From positions 11,042,501-11,106,500 of the forward strand of contig NC_053415.1 in NCBI RefSeq assembly GCF_016859285.1: a stretch of 64,000 nucleotides of DNA, written 5' to 3'. Under the pieces are notes generated by a model. The model saw only the letters and a list, made by a program, of their open reading frames with translations, was not told the DNA's origin and did not search any database. The stretch's first letter is position 1, and each line of letters begins with the position of its first letter. The position numbers and the translations under genes were made by a program. This DNA is from Xiphias gladius (lineage: Eukaryota; Chordata; Actinopteri; Istiophoriformes; Xiphiidae). Shown piece by piece: positions 54,423-64,000 of the stretch.

Positions 54423-54930
54423 GCAATGACTGTATACCAATTGATATGTGATTTCACAGTAATATGATTCATTTGCAAAATTAAATTTGCATGTGATGCA
54501 AATGCCTCAGATTTGCTACATAGCACAGAGTTGGAGTACCTTGCAGGTTTTGAACTAAAAGAGGACTAGAGAGGAAGAAGGCACAGGAACGGAAACAAAC
54601 AAAATGAAGGTGGATGTAAAGGGGTTCTCTGCACAGCTTCAAGCAATTTGCAGCTGAATCAGGTCCTTCTCGGACCAAGGACAGCAAACTTCCGAGGGAA
54701 AAAAGGACTGGACCACAATGATTGATCTGCAGCCTTCAGTAGTGCGAACAGGCGAACGTTTCAGCACTACTGTCTTCATCGGAGTTAAAAAAAACGATCA
54801 TATGCCTTTTGTTATTCTCAACATTGTGGCTAATGCATTGTATTACTGAAGGAGCTCAAAAGCAATAACAGCTTTCATGTTTTTAGGCTCAAACCTGAAT
54901 GTTGCTTTGCTTTTGTATCAACACAATTTA
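54423..54930 (+). pseudogene. Truncated tandem copy of the T2R-like receptor
   Basis: The 5' flank at 54423-54605 closely follows the flank of the intact gene at 56219-56370 (TTTCACAGTAATA, GCACAGAGTTGGAGT, AGGAAGAAGGCACAGGAACG against AGGAAGATACAGAAACG). After about 170 unrelated bases, the first membrane segment resumes at 54802: MPFVILNIVANALYY then a stop at 54847-54849, against PFLILNIVANAFYIF in the intact gene. The rest of the receptor is not found. The copy is dead, with both an insertion and a truncation. Confidence 0.8.
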
Positions 54931-56218
54931 TAACCATAAAGTCTGGAATAGCGAAACCTAGGACAGTCTGACACAAAGTCATTTTCATAGCAATATATTT
55001 GTTAGCTGTACTTTTTATCTTATTTATTTATTTTCACTTTTTTTTTAAATGAGTTGTATGGCTCGTTAACTTAATTTCAGCCATTTTTGTGTTTACTTAG
55101 AACCCTCGACTGTACGTGTACTGCAGCTCCTGTTTCCACCCGTGTAGATGAAAGATGATGTTTTTATGTTGATTGCTTCATGTGCAAAGAATGAGAATTC
55201 AGTAGCTGGAAAAACTAATATATTCAAATAACCGAATGTATTCAGCATTTATAAGCAATGTATAATAAACTGTTTATTTCACACTACCACGTTGTTATAC
55301 ACAGATATAGTGATTATTAATGTGTTATCAACAACTGCAACTCCTCCTGTAGGGAGGGGTGCTGGTATATATATATATATATATATATATTAACAATATA
55401 AATAAAAAAAAAAAAATAAATATAAATAATAAAATGTCTTCATTGAAGAAGTTATAATTGTTTTCAAATAATGTACATGGATAAAAACTTTAAAATTTCC
55501 TAAAAATATCATTTTAAATGAATACCATTTTTAAATGTTTAAATAGTGCTTATTGAGACTAAATAGTGTTACCACAGTGTCTGATGAGGCACAGAAATCT
55601 CACTGCTTAGTCATCATATCATGTTTTTTCTGACAAATCCTCCGAATTAGATTTAAGCATCAAGAATGATAACAATATCTTTCTGTCAATGGTCTTAACC
55701 CCTTGATGCTGACCGAGGTCAAATGATTAAAGGTGTTACCTTCATGATCTGGCAGAAATATTGCAATCTAAGATACATCCATTTCGGATGTATCTAATAA
55801 TTAATCACATGTGATCCATATAATCCTCCTCATTCTTCATAGTTTCAACAATTTCTGTGCTTCGTACTTAATAAAATTATGACTACAAATCCCTCCTTTA
55901 TTCTATGTTTTTTGGTATTCCTGTCACATCTGGGTGCAGTTATGCCAAACCCACTTAGACTCGGGCACCAAATTCAGGTCATTTGCCTGATGTTGGCCCT
56001 TTAATCTCATGTGTGATCCTGCTAATATTTTACTTTCCAGACAATGTGTTGATGCTGCAACTTTCTATCCTATTTTGCTATTTTAAAAAAAAGTTACATC
56101 TCTAAACTTAAAACACTTTGCTTGGAGAAGTAATTTTTAAACATAGTCACAAATAGTCATGTAAAAAAAAATTATGAATTCATCTAAGTAAAAACATGGT
56201 GTATTGTCCTTTTTCTAG
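54931..56218. other. AT-rich spacer in the receptor cluster
   Basis: No gene. It holds a (TA)n run at 55366-55390 and an A run at 55405-55416. The part at about 55936-56060 resembles the 3' flank of the intact receptor at about 57828-57930 (CAGGTCATT, GTTGGCCCTTTA, TCTCA), which shows that both flanks belong to one tandem duplication. Confidence 0.6.
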
Positions 56219-56364
56219 GGAATTTCACAGTAATACGTTTTATTTTCATATTCTAATTTGCATGCGATGTAAATGTTTTATTGCACAGAGTTGGAGTGCC
56301 CCACTAGCTTGATTCGTAGGAGCACTACAAGGGAGGAAGATACAGAAACGGAAAGCAAACGAAG

Positions 56365-57318
56365 ATGGACTACCAAACATGTGTCCTAATTAATTGGCCT
56401 TTTCTTATTCTCAACATTGTGGCCAATGCATTCTACATCTTTTGCATGCTCCGTCCACTCCATGGAGAAAGGATCAAGCAACCTCTGAAGCTTCTCCTGG
56501 GGTCCTTGATTTGCTGTACAGCTGCTTACCAGATGTCGGTTATGATGCTGTTCTTTTCTAACCTCACAACTAACAACGGGAATCTCATGCGAGCCTCATA
56601 TGTGATGTCAGTCTGCACTTTGACCACCAGTATGACCTCCTCCGCCTGGCTGAACTTCTTTTACTACACCCAGATTGTACCTGCCCAGCGAGCGCTCTTC
56701 ATCTGGATTAAGAAGAATATCAAACCCATCATCTACTGCATTTGGCTCATTGAGAGAATACTCAATTTGTCTGACTTTACTGTCATGTTTTTAAACAATT
56801 CTTTTGTTGGCTTTGAATTCAGTAACAATTTCTCAACGGACCATGATCAGCATCTGTCTACAAGCGATTACTTGCCTTGGCTAGCAGCTATGTATACCAT
56901 TCAGGTTTCCATAAGGGAGGCCCACTTCTTTTTCTGCCTGGCTGTTATGGGGATTTCGAGTGGTTCTACTCTAGTCTACCTGTGCAGACACATGCGGCGT
57001 ATGGTAGCAATTGGACAGCCCTTCTGCTGCTCCCGCCTCAGTGGTCAGGTGAGGGTCACCATCACTGGCATCCTGCAGGGAGTCCTGTATGTGGTCTGTG
57101 CTGTGTGGAGTGTGTGCATCTTTCTTTCTCAGCAGATGCCCTCTCCATTCATCAGTCCATATATCAGTTTCACTGTCATTAATGTGTACATGACAGGCAC
57201 CACGTTCAACCTGGGAGCGGGTCAGACTGTATTCAGACTGAGAGCAGCAGACTTCTGGATCAGAGCAACTCAGTGGTGCAAAGCGCCTGAAGTACAACAG
57301 TCTGAACGAGGAGGATGA
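56365..57318 (+). CDS. Taste receptor type 2-like seven-transmembrane receptor
   Basis: An intact intronless ORF of 317 aa, the usual length of bitter taste receptors (T2R), which signal through gustducin-type G proteins in taste cells. About seven hydrophobic segments are visible: residues 7-29, 45-66, 80-104, 123-150, 192-213, 231-257 and 264-285. Family-like features are SAWLNFFYYTQIVPAQRALF followed by WIKKNIK at the third segment, the basic CRHMRRM loop after the fifth, and a seventh segment ending NLGAGQTVFRLRA. The extracellular loop after segment four has Asn sites (NNSF, NNFS). The ATG context GAAGATGG is strong. Vomeronasal type 1 (ora) receptors are the main alternative; the third-segment motif favours T2R. 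I assign no member number. Two dead relatives lie just upstream. Confidence 0.8.
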   Translation: MDYQTCVLINWPFLILNIVANAFYIFCMLRPLHGERIKQPLKLLLGSLICCTAAYQMSVMMLFFSNLTTNNGNLMRASYVMSVCTLTTSMTSSAWLNFFYYTQIVPAQRALFIWIKKNIKPIIYCIWLIERILNLSDFTVMFLNNSFVGFEFSNNFSTDHDQHLSTSDYLPWLAAMYTIQVSIREAHFFFCLAVMGISSGSTLVYLCRHMRRMVAIGQPFCCSRLSGQVRVTITGILQGVLYVVCAVWSVCIFLSQQMPSPFISPYISFTVINVYMTGTTFNLGAGQTVFRLRAADFWIRATQWCKAPEVQQSERGG

Positions 57319-59431
57319 TACTGACGCTCAAACCAGAAAACCAGGACACTGGTGAGAATGCCAGGTGCCCCGGAAGCTTGTCAGCCAAGTCAGGAATTCT
57401 CTCGGTTTATAAAACAAAGTGCTTTACATTTTCTAAAAATCATAGTAATGTAATTGCTAGTAGTAATTTGCAGGCTCACTGTTAAAATGTTTCCTAACAT
57501 TAACTTTTTTGCAGACAAATGAAGAAATGTAGGTCCTAACACTTTTCCACAAACTTTTCTTTGTTTGAATTTTATGCAACTTTATACTTCCACTTGATAT
57601 TGTTCATTACAAATTAAAAACATATATGAAAAAGTTACGAGATAACTAGAATGCATTGTTATAGGTTAAATTGCCTAACAGTATATAGCATAGTTCAAAT
57701 AAGCTCCACCTCGACAAACTACAACAGTAAAATGTTAATTACACATCAATGCATGAGAAATAATGATCATATATAATTCATATTTATAACACTGTACACC
57801 TGAATACTTCCTAGACTGCTGTTGATTTGAAGCCATGCCGCAGCCACTTTGACTCAAACTCAGGTCATTACCTTGCTGTTGGCCCTTTAGTCTCACGTTT
57901 CCTATCACTTTCTGAGTTTTCAAAGACCATGTCATGTCATTTTTACAGTTTTTTTTCTTCATAATTATGAGAAAAGCGAACTTTTCTTATAATCACAAGA
58001 CTGTATTTTATGATTGTGAGAATATGAATACACAAAAAAATCTATCCTTCATATTTACAGTAAAACTATCTCATAATTAAGAGATCAAAATCATGTACTA
58101 AGGATCTGGTAATAACCAGTCTAGTAATTACAGCATCTCCTATTTGATAGATAAGTATATAATAATGAGATATGAATGACAAAATCCAGATGCTGTAATT
58201 ATGAAATAATTTTCTTGTAATTATGAACAAATTGTTTGTAACTGTGTGTTAATTTTCTTGTTATTGTGGGATGGGATTTCATTATTATGAGATATTCTGC
58301 CATAATTTTGAAATTAAAGTCTCTGTAATTATTAGATGCTAAATTGAAAAAAACAAACAAACAAGATACAGAAATTATGAGTTTTGTGAGAGGGGGCTGT
58401 AGCCAACTGGTCTGGACCACAAGGACCATAGTCGTAGTAACCAGTGATCCGTATTAGCGGCCATGGTCAGTGGACAGACTGGACAGACCCCTGAGTTGGC
58501 TCATCTCCTGCTGGCTGCCAAAGTTTTTGCACAGTTTTGAAAAGCAGTGATGAGGATAACAGAGTATGTTTTTTTTATATATATAATGAACATTTGGTTT
58601 GAAAAAAAAAAATCCTGTTGTAATGCTCATTTTTCATTTGCACACCTCCCATGAAGCTTGATATACAGTATGATGTCATTATGCAGTCCCATTTCAACTC
58701 AGTCCCTCTAACATTTGGCGAAAGTAGAGGGACAGACAACACTTGTACTAAAAAAAATACATGAAAAAAATTTCATTTTAGACATTTATTATAAATTCAT
58801 CTACTATTGTATTCATATATTCCACCACTTTAGTAAAGCTAAGACATGGGTAAATCCTTTTCAAGAACCAAAACAATTCATCCACATGAGTTAAGGTCTG
58901 TTTTCACAAGAGATTTGAAGAATTTCAAAAACTGGACGATTTTTCAGCTTTAGGGCCAATTATTTCTTTACACAGTGCTCCAGGACAAATTGGTGCCTCT
59001 TTGTAGAGAGAGCTGAGATTTTTCTGAAAAATCTAATGTAAAACACATGGGTATCTTGTTATAAGTAGGTACCGTTAAAAGGTGAATTTAATAAGATATG
59101 TAAAAATCGAGAAATTCCCTTAGATCCCACAGGGTTTCTATACACTAGTCTCTATATCCCTTTCCCAACCTTAGATGTGGTACATGTTGGCAGCATCCGT
59201 CCTTTCCACCTGAGTACTGGCAGGCTCTTCATGAAGTCTAAAAAGAATTTGCTGATTGAGAAGCCCCCTGGCCATGAATTCAAGGGAGGTGCAGATTCAT
59301 AGGACTCCGTTTGAGCGAAATTCCCACCAGACATTACTGGGAAAAAAAAAAAACCCACTTATAGTGTCCATCCATGATCATGAATACACTGTGTGCTTAA
59401 ATATCAAACACAATTTAATTTAGATTAAAGA
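57319..59431. other. Intergenic stretch after the receptor gene
   Basis: No gene is supported. From about 57955 to 58390 the words ATAATTATGAGA, GTAATTATGAA, TCATAATTAAGAGA and ATTATTATGAGATA recur on both strands, a degenerate palindromic minisatellite. Poly-A and poly-T runs lie at 58569-58577 and 58601-58611. Confidence 0.55.
57955..58390. repeat. Degenerate TAATTATGAGA-type repeat
   Basis: Roughly ten imperfect copies of an AATTATGAGA word appear in either orientation, spaced irregularly by about 30-60 bases. They include AATTATGAGAAAAG (57962), TCATAATTAAGAGA (58070), GTAATTATGAACAA (58216) and AAATTATGAGTTTT (58372). Non-coding. Confidence 0.55.
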
Positions 59432-61299
59432 CTACAGCCTGTTATCAAAGTAGAAAGCGTCCTGTCCTTCCATCAGACATGAGTCTGGTTTGTCTTGTCT
59501 TTGTTGGCATCTACTTTCAACGTAGCTGGTGTCCTCCTCATCTTCCAGTTGAGGGACAAATAGAGGGTCTTTGCCCAGGAGGTTGTTCCAGTCCAGATCC
59601 TGGAAGAATGGATGTGCGGTAAGCTCACTGGCTCCTCCGGGATAAGAAGTACGACAATCAAACATTTAGTTTGTACATCCACAAATCTTGGGCCCGGTTT
59701 AAGAGCTGCACCTGACCCAGTCTCTCCACACCGCCTCCCCAGCCCCTCTAATATCTTCCTTTGTTACAAAAACACTCAGTTAATGGTGACTTTCCTTCAA
59801 AGGTCTCTGGAGCTCTCAGCGGTTATCAGGACCTAGACTCTCTATGGACAACCTTCTCATTAAGGTTTATCAAGCTAGTCTCATTCCTGTTACATCTAGT
59901 GCACCTCTAACCCTGACACCCATTAGTACTATAATAAAAATGGAGAACGCTGAGCAGCTGGGACACAAAGCAACAGGTAAAGTTTTTGTTCGGGAGATGC
60001 AGAGTCACAAGCTGGTAATATACTGTATGCTACCTGGATTTACTGTTGGAGCGCAGTAATTCAAACATCACCAAACACCAGAAGCGGATAATTGGTACTA
60101 TAATGAAAAACTGTATAAGTCAGAAATTTTGTTGATTTGCTCAAGTAATTCCCTTCAGCAATACTTTCAAAAAACAGCTCTACACTGCTGCTGCACTGTC
60201 TGTCGTCATGGGCAGAATAACAGACTGAGGGGCCTGGAGCAGAGAGTGAGCTGCCGGGGCCCAGTAACCTCCCCTTCCTCCCAGTCTCTGTGCAGTGTGT
60301 AAAGTTTTGTTTTTACATGCAGTAGTACTTGGGCTCGGGGTTGCTGTGTGGTCAATCAATTAAACACAAAGTAATTTAGCAATAGGCAACATGTAAAGCA
60401 CAAAACTAAAATAAAGAAGTTTTGCAGTTTTTGACACTGGGACCCCTGGATATCTGGGACCCTGGGGGCAGTTTGCTGCTGTGAACCTTTTGGTGTTTTA
60501 GCCTTCTCTGTTACAGGCACCGGCCTACAATACTTTCAGTGGTAGACAATTATGAGGCGCGCACACCTAAAATCTGGGCCTGCACGTAGTCACAGTGGTG
60601 GCATTAAATCAGTGCTCTTAGCTACTGTATGTGTGGAAACCAGCTGGAATTCACTGGCCTATTACTCCACAGGTTTTTCACTGAGCCGCGTATGTGTCCT
60701 ACTGTATTCATCCACGTGTCCATCATTTGTAAAGCTGCCACTTACCTGTACCCAGGCGCTTCATACATTTCCTCTTCAGGAGACAGGTGATGAGGTCCCG
60801 GGCATCAGCTGACGCAGCATCTGCCCCCTGTGGCCAGATGAGCTTATCTGGAAAAAAAAAGCTGATAACAGTCATCTGATTAAGTAATTTTAAAAAATTG
60901 TCTATGCCACCAAAGGTATTGGCAGAATTCTTTTAGGAAAACCTAATTAACAACGTGTAAAGATTAAAATCCAAAATCTAAAAGGAACAAGGAATGAAAG
61001 CTCCATGTCAGAGTTTTATGAGAGAAGCTAAATCATAAAGTGGGAGAATGTCTTTTAATTGTGGTTAAAATACGGAATGAGTATTTCAGAACTACTAGAA
61101 TGATAAATGCAAATGAGGAGAAGAAAAATAATTGAACTAAAGATTCTTAATTTTTGACCACCTGATAAAGGATCTCTTCTACTCTGTTTCCAGAGAAAGG
61201 GGTCGAGCCCCCGAGGAACTCATAAAGAATTATGCCCACAGCCCACCAGTCTACAGGCTACTCATAGCCCTGCCTCACGATCCCTTCTGGGGCGATGAA
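59432..61299 (-). pseudogene. MAST-like Ser/Thr kinase C-lobe, broken
   Basis: Three minus-strand exons resemble microtubule-associated Ser/Thr (MAST) kinases of the AGC group. Exon A (about 61162-61299) reads FIAPEGIVRQGYE, stop, [17 protein letters not shown], covering the APE motif and the family's [15 protein letters not shown]. The TAG at 61258-61260 replaces the Lys expected in GYGKPVDWW, one base away from AAG. Exon B (60746-60847) reads KLIWPQGADAASADARDLI up to RLGTG. Exon C (59432-59634) reads ASELTAHPFFQDLDWNNLL, then FVPQLEDEEDTSYVESR (the MAST C-tail), and ends YFDNRL. The B-C splice sites (GTAAGT donor, AG acceptor, phase 1) are intact, but the donor after exon A is unclear. The N-lobe, catalytic loop and DFG motif were not found in the window. 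Confidence 0.8.
59635..60745 (-). other. Intron of the MAST-like pseudogene
   Basis: The region lies between two kinase exons whose splice sites are intact. I see no other gene in it. Short plus-strand frames (for example near 59844-60059) have no family resemblance. Confidence 0.55.
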
Positions 61300-61689
61300 C
61301 TGTGGAGTACAGTAAGAGGAAAGTGGACGAGGAGAGGAAAACAGAAAATGGTGTACATGCAAAGCAAAGCATAGCATAGTGCGGCCTGCATGTCTACGTG
61401 GCTGGACTCCTCCTGCCCTCAACTGCTTCACTGCGTGTCGTTGTGTTTTCTTCCCCTTCCCCTGCGTAACCATCATGCTGGAGAACTTCTCTGGATAAGA
61501 GCATCTTCTCCGCAGCTTACGGTTAATGTGCTGCTGCTGCTGAGGCCAGGGAGGAGACATAGAGACATAGAGACATATGTAAGCATTTTTATATAGGACT
61601 GTGCAATTAGGCCGGACCAGTTAAGCCTGAAGAGAAGGGACAATAAGATTAGAAGACACGCCACCAGCTAACAGTGAAAATAGTTCAAA

Positions 61690-63350
61690 TATACCTTTCA
61701 CTGATTCTGAGATAAATAATCTGAAAGTTCTTTGCATTTTTCAACAGTACCATATTCTTATCTAAGCATACAATATCTAGAGAGCCATTTTTTAAGATTT
61801 GTGGTTGCACTTTCTCACTGCAGACACTGCACACAAAACAATGAATCATAATGGAGTTAGCATACCATTATTCCTCGCTATGTTTTTCCATGTTCACTAA
61901 GGACACGTTGCTTCCCTCATCTTGTTCTCATCTTTGGGAAGTTGCTCTTCTTTGCTCTCATCTGTGGTTTCTTTGGGGTATTTTTTATCATCTGTGGTCC
62001 TGGAGTCTCCCAAAGACACAACTGAAGGAAAAAAGATAAAACTTTCATTGATTCTGAAATAAATAATTGTTTTTTAAGACAACAGTTCTAAGTTCTTACT
62101 TAAATAAACATAGAGTATGTACAGTATTAAATCATTTTACTCCTTGAACTTCAAGGAGTTGCCGTCCGGAATCTGTTTGCATCCTTGGTCAATCTTGTTT
62201 CTCGTCCTGGGGCTGATTCTCATCTCTGCTGTCATTCTTGGTCTCCTCTGGGGGATTTTTTTAAAAATCTCTTGCGGTCTTGGAGTCACCCAAAGACAAC
62301 ATGGAGTGGGACCGTCCTTAATCTTTTTTCTCATGCTGGGGTGGTGTCTCATCTCTTTTATCATCAAAAAAAAAAAAAAAAAAAAAAAATTTAACCATCA
62401 AACAGTCCTGAATGAAGAAAACCCAGATGAAGGGATAAACCTATCCGACGAAGACAGTACTACAGAATAAAAACACAGGAGGCTATTACTAGAGCCATTT
62501 TACTTCTTTTGGTTACACTTTGTTATTGTACATATTACCCTCAAATTAATGACCCATAATTGGATTACCATTGTGCCGCACCTTGCTCTTCCATGTCAGC
62601 ATTAATACTTTGCTTTACTCATCTCTCTTGCCTAATCTCTCTTTTCATCCTGGGGTTGATTTTCATCTTGTAGCTCATCTTTGGGCTCCTCAGTGGTCTT
62701 TCAATCATTTGGGGTTTTGGACTCACCCAAACACAGCTATCAATAAAAAAAAAAAAAAAAAACACGGGTAAGCCTGTCATTGATTCTGCGATGAATAATG
62801 GCACTTTCTCAAGGGAGAATACTCTTCACTTATGTAAATATAACATCTGTAGAGCCATTTTATTTCTTTGAATTACCCTTAGTTGTTCGGAGCTATCCCT
62901 CATCTCTTCTTGTGTCATTAGGCCTGTTAGCTCATCTTTGTTTGCATCTTTGGGTTTCTCTGGGGTCATTTGGGGTCTTGCAGACATCTAAAGAAAGCCC
63001 AAAAGAACAAAACAAAATAGATGAACTCATCATTAATTCCGAGATAAGTAACAATTTTTTCTGACAGCACACTATATACTAATGTAAACATATAGTATCT
63101 CTGGGATATTTTATTCTGTTTTAATCATCCATTGTAAAAGTATACATTACCAACAACATAAAGAAAGACAATACTTTACATTTAGATTTAGCAGTGAGTT
63201 AACATGCCATTCCATGTCTACTATGAAGATTTTGCTTACTTCAACTCTCTTATCATCCTCAGGCTGTTTATCATCTGTTTTCTCTTCCTGGGCCTGCATT
63301 AATTAATTTCTGGTCTCATCTAGAGGGGTTTGTTTTTCTCTTCACTCTTG
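61690..63350 (-). repeat. Tandem array of ~355-bp units with acidic minus-strand segments
   Basis: The word AGAGCCATTTT or its variants recur at about 61779, 62133, 62490, 62846 and 63103, that is at about 354, 357, 356 and 257 bases. The word TCATTGATTCTGAGATAAATAA recurs with changes at about 61699, 62045, 62776 and 63030. On the minus strand each unit has a related acidic segment: GDSRTTDDKKYPKETTDESK (61940-62010), ETKNDSRDENQPQDEKQD (62190-62250), EEPKDELQDENQPQDEKRD (62635-62695), a PKDANKDELT segment (about 62920-62950) and QAQEEKTDDKQPEDDKRVEV (63240-63300). Acceptor-like sites (TTTCCTTCAG, TTTCTTTAG) precede units 1 and 4, and a GTAAGC donor follows unit 5. Frames are interrupted in several units, so these may be diverged duplicated exons. 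Confidence 0.7.
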
Positions 63351-63484
63351 GCACAACTTTTCCTCATCTCCTCACTTAATGTCACATCCCAGCACATCAC
63401 ATCACATCATCACAACACAAAAAAAACCCAATTATGTCAAATTAACTTTTAAAAGAGCACTTCCCTTGAGGGTAACTCACTTCT

Positions 63485-63660
63485 CCTCGCTGGATCATCT
63501 TCTGTCCTTGTTGGCAGATCGTCAGTCGATGTCAGGATGAAAAGAGTCGTTGACGGAGATCGTCTTTTCCAAGAATTCGAGTCGAGTTGAAACCTCACTT
63601 CCTGTTCTCTTGGCCGACTCTGGATTCGTTTCTGTTCGAATGAGGATCATGACCGAACCT
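63485..63660 (-). other. Possible upstream exon of the minus-strand acidic gene
   Basis: On the minus strand an open segment of about 55 codons, from a TGA at about 63647 down to a GTGAGT donor (plus 63475-63480), reads in part QLDSNSWKRRSPSTTLF and TDDLPTRTEDDPARRS. It is polar, with an acidic end, and lies just upstream of the acidic array in the same strand. No family is recognised, and coding status is a guess based on the donor and the open frame. Confidence 0.25.
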
Positions 63661-64000
63661 TCTCATCATGTCGCGGCTCCCACAGTCACGTCTCACCGCA
63701 GAAGTGAGATGTTTCATACAATAAATCACACACGAATAATTTAACCAGCCTGTTGACATAAGACATAATTTCAGTAAACACGTGACCCTCCCTGTGCAGG
63801 GGTCAACCACCACAAAACGATTCCCCACTTGTGGGAAACATTGGAACCTGCATGACATGATGTGTTGTATCTAAATGCTTATATGTGCACTGTGTTATGA
63901 ACTTTGTTCATATGTGTCACCGTGTGGACACTCAACTAGTCCTTATGGAGTGTTCACGGATGAACTGGACGATGTGGGCCTTCTCATGGTGTCCTCCAAC

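Noticed and set aside
56365..57318. Vomeronasal type 1 (ora) receptor
   Set aside because: The third-segment motif WLNFFYYTQIV with WIKK and the basic RHMRRM loop after the fifth segment fit T2R better. The alternative is kept as a caveat.
59432..61299. An intact MAST kinase gene
   Set aside because: There is an in-frame TAG, the donor after exon A is unclear, and no N-lobe, catalytic loop or DFG motif was found in the window.
62117..62470. 117-aa plus-strand frame with two hydrophobic stretches and a poly-Lys run
   Set aside because: It is antisense to two acidic units of the tandem array, and the poly-Lys comes from an A homopolymer. The hydrophobicity is what antisense of Asp/Glu/Lys-rich coding sequence gives.

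Overview
The window looks like a piece of a ray-finned (teleost-like) fish nuclear genome. It is AT-rich, with compact split genes, GT/AG introns, many long CA/TG and TA microsatellites, Tc1/mariner and SINE-like relics, and proteins that match vertebrate families. The three main genes, znf148, slc12a8 and heg1, lie in the same order and relative orientation as I recall for human 3q21 (ZNF148, SLC12A8, HEG1). That supports a conserved synteny block. I reconstructed their exons by hand from splice sites, reading phase and remembered family sequence, with no alignment software.

Layout. 1-7.8 kb: mostly non-coding. It has microsatellites, a GC-rich island at about 3.3-4.5 kb and, inside the island on the minus strand, a 42-residue one-pass membrane ORF. 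7.8-12.3 kb: znf148, a Krueppel-type transcription factor with four C2H2 fingers (6 coding exons, 814 aa). A long 3' flank follows, holding a 550-bp TA-rich block. 16.8-34.1 kb: slc12a8, a member of the cation-chloride cotransporter family (13 coding exons, 749 aa), with a GC-rich candidate promoter at 16.8-17.25 kb. 36.1-49.6 kb: heg1, a mucin-like endothelial receptor (14 coding exons, 1087 aa). Its first intron is 6.5 kb and carries a decayed Tc1 transposon, and its mucin exon contains a serine-coding repeat of about 100 codons. 52.9-57.9 kb: a small cluster of intronless taste-receptor-2-like GPCRs, with one intact gene (56365-57318), one multiply frameshifted relic and one truncated tandem copy. 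59.4-61.3 kb, minus strand: three exons of a MAST-like protein kinase C-lobe with an in-frame stop, probably a pseudogene. 61.7-63.4 kb: about five diverged ~355-bp tandem units whose minus strand encodes acidic Asp/Glu/Lys-rich segments.

The three conserved genes are not a pathway: they are a nuclear regulator, a membrane transporter and a junctional receptor kept together by synteny. The accessory part is the last 13 kb after heg1, where receptor duplication and decay, a broken kinase and the acidic repeat array sit together. The best candidates for something undescribed are the 42-aa membrane microprotein and the acidic repeat array joined to the kinase fragment.
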